A model generated the notes under the pieces. That model worked only from the letters and a program-made list of their open reading frames with translations. It was not told the DNA's origin and made no database searches. This document shows positions 7,568 to 13,356 of a stretch of DNA of 17,371 nucleotides, one piece after another. The stretch spans positions 2,137 through 19,507 of the forward strand of contig DFYJ01000006.1 of NCBI GenBank assembly GCA_002383325.1, given 5' to 3'. How positions within the stretch are numbered: the stretch's first letter is position 1; the number at the start of each line of letters is the position of its first letter. The translations under genes were made by a program, and so were the position numbers. This DNA comes from Candidatus Aminicenantes bacterium UBA4085 (GTDB taxonomy: Bacteria > Acidobacteriota > Aminicenantia > Aminicenantales > UBA4085).

Positions 7568-9145
7568 TCAGCCCTTGAGGATCTTCTCGACCTCGTCCTT
7601 GTCGCAGTCCATGATGTAGGGGATGCCGCTGATGTCCGAGGCTTCCTTGGTCAGCGAGGCGATGTCGTCGCGGCTGATGTAGGACAGTCCAAACTTGCGG
7701 TTCCCGGCCATAAACTGGCGTACGCCTTGGCTCAACCGCTTGAAGTAGCTGTAGACGCCCAAGGCGCCGGGGGGCAGCTCGGCAAACTTCTTGCCGAAGC
7801 GGCGCTTGAGCTCAGGGGCCGTGACGAAGATCTCCTCGACCGAGGAGCCGAAGCGCTCGACGTAGACGGGGATCTGTCCTTCGGTGATGCGCTTGCCGAT
7901 GGTCTTGCCGACCATGGCCGCGGCCAGGGGGCTGCGGGCCATGCCGACGGCCTTGACGTAGGGCGCGCCCAGGGCCAGGGCTTTGAAGATCTGATCCTCG
8001 AAGGTGATGCCGCCGGCAAAGACCAGGTCGGGCACGTACTCGCCCTTCTTGGCCAGCTTGTGGGCGTACTGGTAGGTCAGGCTCCAAATCTCGACGCAGG
8101 GAATGCCCCACTCGTTCATCATCCGCCAGGGGCTCATGCCCGTGCCCCCGCCGGCGCCGTCCACGGTCAGCATGTCCAGCTTGGCCTTGGAGGCGTACTT
8201 GACGGCCCGGGCCAGGTCGGCCGGCCGGTAGGCCCCGGTTTTGAGGAAGACCCGCTTGGCGCCGGCCTTGCGCAGCTCCTCGACCCGCTTCATGAACGAT
8301 TCCTCCTCGACCATGCCCATCCGGGAGTGGCGCTCGAATTCCTTGAAGCTGCCCTTCTCGAAGGCTTGGATGGTGTTGGGGTCTTCAGGGTCGGGCAGCA
8401 CGATGTAACCGCGGCGCTTCAGCTCCTGGGCCTTCTTGAGGCTCTTGATCTTGACTTCGCCGCCGATGTCCTTGGCTCCCTGGCCCCACTTCAGTTCGAC
8501 CGTCTCCACGCCCAGCTTGTCGATAGCGTATTCCTGGACGGCCAGGCGGCCGTCCTCGACGTTGGCCTGGACGACCACGTCGCCGTAGCCGTCCGACCAG
8601 TTCTGGAAGCTGCGGACCCGCATCTCCATGTCGGGCGAGCGCAGGACGCGGCCGTTCTTGATCTCGGACTCTTCGTCCATGGCGCAGACGTTCTCGCCCA
8701 CGGTCAGGATGCAGCCGCTGATGGCCGTTCCGATGGCCAGGCCCTCCCAGTTGTTCTTGGCCACGTTGGTCGAGCCCATGCCCGGCACGACGAAGGGCAG
8801 CTTCAGCTTGATGTCCTTGTTGCGGCCGATGGTCGTCTCGGTGGTCACCTTCTCGAAGGTGGCTTTGTCCGAGTCGGCCTCGCAGCCGTAGGCCCCGGCG
8901 GCCGTGCCCATGACCGAGAAGTGGGACAGGTCGTAGGGATAGTCCTTTTCGGCTCCGGCCGTGATGATCCCGAACGGCTGGGGATAGAGGACCTCGGCGC
9001 CGCGGTAGGCGGACTTGCCGATCTCGCACATCCCGATGCAGCCGTCGACGCACGTGACGCACATCCCGCTGAGGGAGCTGATCGAGCCCTCGGTCCGGTT
9101 CTTGGTCAGCGTGGCCGCGCTTCGATTGAGCTTGGTATACGACAT
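7568..9145 (-). CDS. GltB-like FMN-binding protein (glutamate synthase family), last gene of redox operon
   Basis: The 525-residue product carries the FMN-binding barrel of glutamate synthase large subunits. Recognisable family blocks are VELKWGQGAKDIGG (about 216-229; compare EIKISQGAKPGEGG), MLTVDGAGGGTGMSP (325-339) and FAGGITFEDQIFKALALGA (376-394). AGGAGG (complement of 9155-9160) lies 9 bases before ATG 9145, which excludes the upstream GTG-type extension. The class II amidotransferase domain is absent. So is the Cys motif that holds the [3Fe-4S] cluster in classical GltB; no Cys occurs between 351 and 512. Instead the N-terminus has CVTCVDGCIGMC (Cys29, 32, 36, 40), a probable iron-sulfur site. 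No gltD lies next to it; its partners are NuoE-, NuoF- and NuoG-like subunits. I infer an FMN site that receives electrons from them. The substrate may be 2-oxoglutarate/ammonia or something else. Confidence 0.9.
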   Translation of the reverse strand: MSYTKLNRSAATLTKNRTEGSISSLSGMCVTCVDGCIGMCEIGKSAYRGAEVLYPQPFGIITAGAEKDYPYDLSHFSVMGTAAGAYGCEADSDKATFEKVTTETTIGRNKDIKLKLPFVVPGMGSTNVAKNNWEGLAIGTAISGCILTVGENVCAMDEESEIKNGRVLRSPDMEMRVRSFQNWSDGYGDVVVQANVEDGRLAVQEYAIDKLGVETVELKWGQGAKDIGGEVKIKSLKKAQELKRRGYIVLPDPEDPNTIQAFEKGSFKEFERHSRMGMVEEESFMKRVEELRKAGAKRVFLKTGAYRPADLARAVKYASKAKLDMLTVDGAGGGTGMSPWRMMNEWGIPCVEIWSLTYQYAHKLAKKGEYVPDLVFAGGITFEDQIFKALALGAPYVKAVGMARSPLAAAMVGKTIGKRITEGQIPVYVERFGSSVEEIFVTAPELKRRFGKKFAELPPGALGVYSYFKRLSQGVRQFMAGNRKFGLSYISRDDIASLTKEASDISGIPYIMDCDKDEVEKILKG

Positions 9146-9171
9146 GTTTTTTTGCCTCCTTGATGGCGTTG

Positions 9172-9855
9172 TCAGCTTTTCTTTTCCTGGACGCACGTCC
9201 CGCAGCGGCCGGCGTCATACATCCAGCAGGTCAGCTCCCCGTACTTCTCCAGACAGGTGGGCTCGACCTGCAGGCAGGCGTTGCAGATGTCCGTGTCGGC
9301 GTTGGGGCCGCCGCAGCGGGCGGCGCAGGCCGGGCAGACATACATGCAGGCGCCGCACAGCCGGCAAACCTCCGACCGAATGTCGAAGGGCGTCCCAATC
9401 TTCTTCTTGTAGCCGCGGTACTGGAAGCCGATGGCCCGCGCGTCCATCTGCTCGTCGCACATCCGGATGCAGCGGCCGCAGTAGACGCACTCCTCGTTGC
9501 GGGGCGGGAAGCGCTGCTGGGTGACCCCGAACTTGGAGGCCAGGTCCTGGATCTCCTTGGACATGGGCGCGGTCGACAGCATCAGCTCGATCATCATCCG
9601 CCGGGCGGCGATGACCCGCTTGGTGTCGGTGCGGACGACCAGACCTTCCTCGACCGGGTAGGTGCAGGCCGAGACGAGCTTGGCCCGCGGCCCCTCCCCG
9701 ATCTCCACGACGCACAGCCGGCAGCCGCCCCAGGGCGTCAGGCCCTCCATGTAGCAGAGGGTCGGGATCTCCAGCCCGAAGAACTTGCAGGTGTCCAGGA
9801 TGGTCCAGCCCTTCTCGGCCTGGACCTCCAGCCCGTTGAGCTTGAAGGCGATCAT
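9172..9855 (-). CDS. NuoG-N/HydA-N-like iron-sulfur subunit without hydrogenase domain
   Basis: The 227-residue product is a cysteine-rich electron carrier subunit. It has an N-terminal [2Fe-2S] ferredoxin domain (Cys34, 45, 48, 64) and two [4Fe-4S] motifs: Cys123, 126, 129, 133 and Cys164, 167, 170, 174. The His-Cys [4Fe-4S] segment normally found between these parts in NuoG and HydA is missing; residues 85-122 contain no Cys. No molybdopterin or H-cluster domain follows. The protein ends in a tail with eight more Cys (177, 181, 191, 194, 201, 210, 218, 221). ATG 9855 overlaps the stop of the flavoprotein gene by 4 bases and has GGAGGG just upstream. In HydABC-type enzymes this position is the electron exit towards the catalytic site, so here it probably feeds the GltB-like protein encoded 26 bp downstream. 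Confidence 0.9.
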   Translation of the reverse strand: MIAFKLNGLEVQAEKGWTILDTCKFFGLEIPTLCYMEGLTPWGGCRLCVVEIGEGPRAKLVSACTYPVEEGLVVRTDTKRVIAARRMMIELMLSTAPMSKEIQDLASKFGVTQQRFPPRNEECVYCGRCIRMCDEQMDARAIGFQYRGYKKKIGTPFDIRSEVCRLCGACMYVCPACAARCGGPNADTDICNACLQVEPTCLEKYGELTCWMYDAGRCGTCVQEKKS

Positions 9856-11753
9856 TTCGCTCCCTCCAGGATGACGATGGCTTCGTCGCGCTGGGCTTCC
9901 ACGGCCTCGAACTTGCAGGCCTCGTAGCAGGCCCCGCACTTGATGCATTTCTCCTGGTCGATGTTGTGGACCTCGCGCAGGGTGCCGTGGATGCAGTCGT
10001 TGGGGCAGGCCCTCTTGCAGGCCAGGCAGCCGGTGCACTTGTCGGGCAGGACGGTGAAGCGGATGAGGGACTTGCAGACCCCGGCCGGACAGCGCTTCTC
10101 CTTGATGTGGGCCTCGTACTCCCGCCGGAAGTAGCGCAGGGTGGACAGGATGGGGTTGGCCGCCGTGATGCCCAGATTGCACATGGAGGCGTCCTTGACG
10201 GCCATCGCCAGCTCCTCCAGGAGCTCGATGTCGCCGACCTTGCCCTTGCCCTCGGAGATGCGGGTGACGATCTCGTACATCCGCTGGGTGCCCTCGCGGC
10301 AGGAGACGCACTTGCCGCACGACTCGTCGCGCAGGAAGTTGAGGAAGTACTTGGCGATGTCGACCATGCAGGTCTTGTCGTCCATGACGATCATGCCGCC
10401 CGAGCCCATGATGGCCGAAGCCGCCGTCAGGCTCTCGTAGTCGATCGGCAGATCGAGCTTGGACGTGGGCAGGCAGCCGCCCGAGGGGCCGCCGGTCTGG
10501 ACGGCCTTGAACTTGCGGCCGGCGGGGATGCCACCGCCGATGTCGAAGATGATCTCGCGCAGGGTCGTGCCCATCGGCACCTCGACCAGGCCGGTGTTGT
10601 TGATCTTGCCGACCAGGGAGAAGATCTTGGTGCCCTTGCTCTTCTCGGTGCCGATCCTGGCGTACCAGGCGCCGCCCTTGCCCAGGACGATGGGCACATT
10701 GCCCCAGGTCTCGACGTTGTTGATGACGGTGGGCTTGCCGTTGAGCCCCTTCTCGGCCGGGAAGGGCGGCCGCTGGCGCGGCTCGCCGACCAGGCCTTCG
10801 ATCGAGGCGATCAGGGCCGTCTCCTCGCCGCAGACGAAGGCCCCGGCTCCCTTGACGATGCGGATGTCGAAGGAGAAGCCGGTGCCCAGGACGTCGCTCC
10901 CCAGCAGGCCCCGCTTGCGGAGCTCTTCGACGGCCAGGCCGACGTGCTTGACGGCCAGGGGGTATTCGTCCCGGACGAAGATGATGCCCTCGCAGGCGCC
11001 GATGGCGAAGCCGCCGATGAGCATGCCTTCCAGGACCCGGTGCGGGTTGCCCTCCAGCAGGCTGCGGTCCATGTAGGCTCCGGGGTCGCCCTCATCGGCG
11101 TTGCAGATGATGTACTTGGGGCTGCCTTTCTGGGACCGGGCCATCTCCCACTTGACGCCGGTCGGGAAACCGGCTCCGCCGCGGCCGCGCAGGCCGGCCG
11201 TCTTGACCTCGGCGATGACGCCTTCCGGGGTCATTTTGGACAGGACCTTGGCCAGGGCGCCGTACCCGCCGATGGCCATATAGTCGTCGATCTGGGTCGG
11301 ATCGATCAGGGCGTTGTCGCCGAGGACGACCCGCCGCTGCTTCTTATAGAAGGGGATGGCCTTCTCCCGGGGCGCGGTCTTGCCGGTGACCGGGTCCTTG
11401 TAGAGCAGGGACTTGATGACTCTGTTCTTCTTGAGCGTCTCCAGGACGATGGTGTCGGCTTTAGCCGGATCGACCTTTTGGTAGAAAAGGTCGTGCGGAT
11501 GGACCAGGACGTTCGGCTCGGCCTCGCAAAAGCCGTGGCAGCCGGTGACCCGGATCCTGACCTTCTTGTCCAGCTTGGCCTTCTTCAGGGCGCCCTGCAG
11601 GGCTTCGACGACCTTGAGGGCGCCTCGGGCCTGGCCGCAGGTGCCGGCCGAGACGGTGAGGACCGGCTTCTTGTCGGCTTGCCGGGCCTTCTTCTGGACC
11701 TCGATGGCCTGCTCCAGGGCTTTGACCGTTTTCAGCTTGAGGGGTGCTTTCAT
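9852..11753 (-). CDS. NuoF-like flavoprotein, HydB/HndC type (NAD(P)H-binding, FMN, multi Fe-S)
   Basis: The 633-residue product has the extended layout of HydB/HndC rather than plain complex I NuoF. In order: a thioredoxin-like [2Fe-2S] domain (Cys39, GCHGFC Cys72/76, about 30-110), the FMN/NADH domain with GLRGRGGAGFPTGVKW (187-202) and GAGAFVCGEE (302-311), an SLBB segment, the N3-type [4Fe-4S] site (Cys479, 482, 485, 525), a CPAGVC motif (555-560), and two C-terminal [4Fe-4S] motifs (Cys573/576/579/583 and Cys603/606/609/613). Such proteins oxidise or reduce NAD(P)H and hold the bifurcating flavin in HydABC-like complexes. ATG 11753 begins 8 bp after the NuoE-like stop, with only a weak ribosome site, suggesting translational coupling; a longer upstream frame overlaps nuoE-like coding sequence and was rejected. 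The N-terminal domain shows three, not four, Cys. Confidence 0.93.
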   Translation of the reverse strand: MKAPLKLKTVKALEQAIEVQKKARQADKKPVLTVSAGTCGQARGALKVVEALQGALKKAKLDKKVRIRVTGCHGFCEAEPNVLVHPHDLFYQKVDPAKADTIVLETLKKNRVIKSLLYKDPVTGKTAPREKAIPFYKKQRRVVLGDNALIDPTQIDDYMAIGGYGALAKVLSKMTPEGVIAEVKTAGLRGRGGAGFPTGVKWEMARSQKGSPKYIICNADEGDPGAYMDRSLLEGNPHRVLEGMLIGGFAIGACEGIIFVRDEYPLAVKHVGLAVEELRKRGLLGSDVLGTGFSFDIRIVKGAGAFVCGEETALIASIEGLVGEPRQRPPFPAEKGLNGKPTVINNVETWGNVPIVLGKGGAWYARIGTEKSKGTKIFSLVGKINNTGLVEVPMGTTLREIIFDIGGGIPAGRKFKAVQTGGPSGGCLPTSKLDLPIDYESLTAASAIMGSGGMIVMDDKTCMVDIAKYFLNFLRDESCGKCVSCREGTQRMYEIVTRISEGKGKVGDIELLEELAMAVKDASMCNLGITAANPILSTLRYFRREYEAHIKEKRCPAGVCKSLIRFTVLPDKCTGCLACKRACPNDCIHGTLREVHNIDQEKCIKCGACYEACKFEAVEAQRDEAIVILEGAK

Positions 11754-11761
11754 GGCGCGTC

Positions 11762-12226
11762 TCACTTGTTCTGGTACTGCTTGATGATGGCCTCGACCTT
11801 GCGGATCGAGGTTTGGGCGTGATACTCGCCGTCGACGACCACGACCGGGCCGATGGCGCAGCAACCGAGACAGGCCACGGTCTCCAGGGTGAACTTGCCG
11901 TCATCGGTCGTGTCGCCCGAGGCGACGCCGAGCCGGCGCTCGAACTCCTCCAGGATCTTCGGCCCGCCCCGGACGTGGCAGGCCGTGCCCAAACAGACCG
12001 TCACGACGTGCTTCCCGCGCGGCTTCAGGCTGAAGGCCCGATAGAAGGTCGCCACGCCGATCACGTCGATGAGCGGCACTCCGACGGAGCGGGACACCTG
12101 CTGCAAGGCTTCCCTCGGCAGGTAGCTGTACTCCGCCTGGATGTCCTGGAGGATCGCGATGAGGGCCTTTTTCTCGCTCTTGTGCTTCCGGATAAAGGCG
12201 TTCACGCGGTCGGTTGGAACATCCAC
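11762..12226 (-). CDS. NuoE-like [2Fe-2S] thioredoxin-fold subunit (HydC/HndA type), GTG start
   Basis: This 154-residue protein is the 24-kDa-type subunit that partners NuoF-like flavoproteins. After a helical N-terminus (LIAILQDIQAEYSYLPREAL) comes the thioredoxin-fold [2Fe-2S] domain with Cys78 and Cys83 (CLGTAC) and Cys119 and Cys123 (CLGCC), the family's C-x4-C ... C-x3-C pattern. The start is GTG 12226: AAGGAGG (complement of 12236-12242) sits 9 bases upstream and the family N-terminus begins there. The frame is open to 12448, but those 74 codons lack family similarity and cover the promoter and leader. It is the first gene of the four-gene operon and shares a control region with the divergent BlaI-like repressor gene. 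Confidence 0.93.
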   Translation of the reverse strand: MDVPTDRVNAFIRKHKSEKKALIAILQDIQAEYSYLPREALQQVSRSVGVPLIDVIGVATFYRAFSLKPRGKHVVTVCLGTACHVRGGPKILEEFERRLGVASGDTTDDGKFTLETVACLGCCAIGPVVVVDGEYHAQTSIRKVEAIIKQYQNK

Positions 12227-12373
12227 GTGCTTAAACCTCCTTATGGAAATAGGGATCGGTGAAGGGACGGAGGAAAGGGAAGGCGGCATCGGGCAGGAGA
12301 CGGCGGCGGGAGGGGGAAGCCGAAGGCCCGAAAGGAAGAATGGGCAATCTCCTGGCCGGAATCCGCTCAAATC
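12227..12373 (-). promoter_or_regulatory. Pyrimidine-rich 5' leader of the redox operon
   Basis: Between the predicted transcription start near 12373 and GTG 12226 there are about 147 bases without a gene. On the transcript strand they are strongly pyrimidine-rich (mirrored as GGGA/GGAAA runs on the + strand, about 12250-12350) and end in the AAGGAGG ribosome site. I recognise no riboswitch or attenuator and only very short hairpins, for example around 12316-12330. Confidence 0.3.
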
Positions 12374-12380
12374 TGAAACA

Positions 12381-12409
12381 GAGATATCATAGCGAAAATG
12401 GCTTGTCAA
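12381..12409 (-). promoter_or_regulatory. Promoter of the redox operon
   Basis: On the minus strand a perfect TTGACA (12404-12409) is followed after 17 bp by TATCTC (12381-12386), preceded by TG at the extended -10 position. This is the only good sigma-70-like match upstream of the NuoE-like gene and lies in a local AT-rich patch. The BlaI-type operator starts 30 bp upstream of the -35 box, so the repressor could influence this promoter only indirectly or by looping. Confidence 0.5.
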
Positions 12410-12434
12410 GGGGATAATTAAAATATTCGACGCA

Positions 12435-12463
12435 TTGAAAAACGACAACTGTCGTTTTATAAT
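12435..12463 (+). promoter_or_regulatory. Consensus promoter of the BlaI-like repressor gene
   Basis: TTGAAA (12435-12440) and a perfect TATAAT (12458-12463) are separated by exactly 17 bp. Transcription would start near 12470. The whole spacer is occupied by the palindromic operator, so bound repressor would block RNA polymerase directly. Confidence 0.75.
12439..12458. promoter_or_regulatory. Palindromic operator with BlaI/MecI-type ACA-N2-TGT core
   Basis: AAAACGACA (12439-12447) and TGTCGTTTT (12450-12458) are perfect inverted 9-bp half-sites separated by AC. The central ACA-N2-TGT is the core recognised by BlaI, MecI and CopY repressors. The site lies between the -35 and -10 boxes of the repressor gene, 45 bp before its start codon. 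Autorepression is a strong inference from position and family; no second copy was seen in the window. Confidence 0.7.
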
Positions 12464-12470
12464 AGGTTAT

Positions 12471-12506
12471 ATGAAACCGCAAGACGAAGCCGGGAGGCGG
12501 CCGTGA
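12471..12506 (+). CDS. Possible 11-codon leader peptide overlapping the repressor start
   Basis: ATG 12471 lies 8 bases after the TATAAT box, about where transcription should start, and opens a frame MKPQDEAGRRP that ends at TGA 12504-12506. The stop overlaps GTG 12503 of the repressor gene (GTGA). There is no ribosome binding site, so it could only be read as a leaderless message. It may well be chance. Confidence 0.2.
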   Translation: MKPQDEAGRRP

Positions 12507-12907
12507 GGCACCATATGCTGTCGTTGGAGAGCCTGGATGTGATGCGTGAGGTCTGGGACCGTGGCGAGGCCACCGTCAACTCGGTCTGGGCCGGTTTGAA
12601 CGCCCGGAGGCGCAAGTCCGTCCAGCGGACGACTGTCCAGGTCCAGATGCGGCGGCTGGAGGAGTACGGATGGCTGGGCCGGCGCAAATCCGGGCGAGCC
12701 TTCGTCTATGTCCCGAAGTGGGGCCGGGACGAGACGGCCGCCGACCAGGTCCGGTCGATCTGTCGGAACCTCTACGGCGGATCGCTGGCCGCCCTCCTCG
12801 AGGCCCTCTTCAAAAAATGGGATCTGCCCGCCGTCGAACTCCGCCGGGTCCGGGCCCTCCTGCGGAGAACCGCCAAGCCCAGCTCGCCGATGGCCCAAGA
12901 GGAATAG
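12503..12907 (+). CDS. BlaI/MecI/CopY family transcriptional repressor
   Basis: The 134-residue product fits the penicillinase-repressor family: a winged-helix N-terminal domain (about residues 6-75) with SLDVMREVWDRGEATVNSVW, TTVQVQMRRLEEYGWLGRRK and AFVYVP, then a helical dimerisation segment. These proteins bind as dimers to palindromes with ACA-N2-TGT cores, and such a palindrome overlaps this gene's promoter. GTG 12503 has GGGAGG at 12492-12497; ATG 12515 is a possible alternative with GAGG before it. No BlaR1/MecR1 sensor peptidase and no beta-lactamase lies nearby, and the protein has no visible copper-binding Cys motif, so the inducing signal is unknown. It is divergent from the redox operon, which makes that operon a candidate target. 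Confidence 0.9.
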   Translation: MRHHMLSLESLDVMREVWDRGEATVNSVWAGLNARRRKSVQRTTVQVQMRRLEEYGWLGRRKSGRAFVYVPKWGRDETAADQVRSICRNLYGGSLAALLEALFKKWDLPAVELRRVRALLRRTAKPSSPMAQEE

Positions 12908-12926
12908 AAGGCTAGCGACGAGCCTT
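12908..12926 (+). terminator. Short hairpin after the repressor gene
   Basis: AAGGCT (12908-12913) and AGCCTT (12921-12926) form a 6-bp stem with a 7-base loop directly after the stop codon. It is followed by an A-rich rather than T-rich stretch, so it is a poor intrinsic terminator. The next gene has its own good promoter 19 bp further on. Confidence 0.22.
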
Positions 12927-12944
12927 ATAAAGAGAAAAAAAGAC

Positions 12945-12973
12945 TTGACAACCGATACTGTGCATCGCATACT
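12945..12973 (+). promoter_or_regulatory. Promoter of the PadR-HAAS genes, with repeats that may be an operator
   Basis: A perfect TTGACA (12945-12950) is followed after 17 bp by CATACT (12968-12973, 4 of 6 matches), giving a leader of about 29 nt. ATACT is repeated at 12955-12959 and 12969-12973, and TGCAT (12961-12965) is mirrored by ATGCA (12984-12988). PadR regulators usually bind palindromes over their own promoter, so these are candidates, but neither is a strong palindrome. Confidence 0.5.
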
Positions 12974-13008
12974 ATGTGAGACAATGCATAGGCCCAAAGG
13001 TATACGAC

Positions 13009-13356
13009 ATGACTCATGATCATTTTGACAGTCTCCGCCTGGAGCTTCGCCGGGGATGCGTGCCTCTGGCCGTCTTAGCCGAGCTGGGGCGGGAGCGCTA
13101 CGGCTACACCCTGCGCAAATCCCTGGCCGAGAAGGGGATGGCGGTGGACGAAGGTACCCTCTACCCTCTCCTGCGGAGGCTCGAGGCCCAAGGTCTGCTG
13201 ACCAGCGAGTGGCGGGAGGAGGAAAGCCGCCCCCGGCGCTTCTACAGCTTATCGTCCGAGGGCCGACGGATCCTGGACCGCCTGACGGCGGAATGGATCG
13301 CTTTGAACGAGTCCCTGACTGGAATCTTGAAGGAGTTGAACGATGGAGCTCATTGA
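13009..13356 (+). CDS. PadR family transcriptional regulator
   Basis: The 115-residue product is a short (subfamily-2-like) PadR regulator. The winged helix is typical: LRRGCVPLAVLAELGRERYGYTLRKSLAEKGMAVDEGTLYPLLRRLEAQGLLTSEWREEESRPRRFYSLSSEGRR in order, with the family hallmarks YGY, EGTLYPLLRRLE and RRFYSLS at about residues 25-83 (the full run is cited only by these blocks). ATG 13009 has AAAGG (12996-13000) upstream; an in-frame GTG at 12976 would fall inside the promoter and is rejected. The stop overlaps the next gene by 14 bp, the usual PadR plus HAAS membrane-protein arrangement, in which the pair is co-regulated. No ligand can be inferred. Confidence 0.93.
   Translation: MTHDHFDSLRLELRRGCVPLAVLAELGRERYGYTLRKSLAEKGMAVDEGTLYPLLRRLEAQGLLTSEWREEESRPRRFYSLSSEGRRILDRLTAEWIALNESLTGILKELNDGAH

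Noticed and set aside
7727..9163. 478-codon plus-strand frame opposite the GltB-like gene
   Set aside because: Antisense shadow; Gly/Asp/Leu-rich translation without motifs.
9966..11822. 618-codon plus-strand frame opposite the NuoF-like gene
   Set aside because: Antisense shadow of a gene whose cofactor motifs are all intact.
9172..12226. Respiratory complex I (nuo) operon
   Set aside because: Only NuoE/F/G-N-like parts are present, the flavoprotein has HydB-type extra domains, and no membrane subunits or NuoB/C/D follow.
7568..12226. FeFe- or NiFe-hydrogenase operon
   Set aside because: The NuoG-like protein ends before any H-cluster domain, and no L1/L2 CxxC nickel motifs occur in any frame.
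12227..12448. N-terminal extension of the NuoE-like frame
   Set aside because: No family similarity; it covers the promoter and leader, and a strong ribosome site fits GTG 12226.
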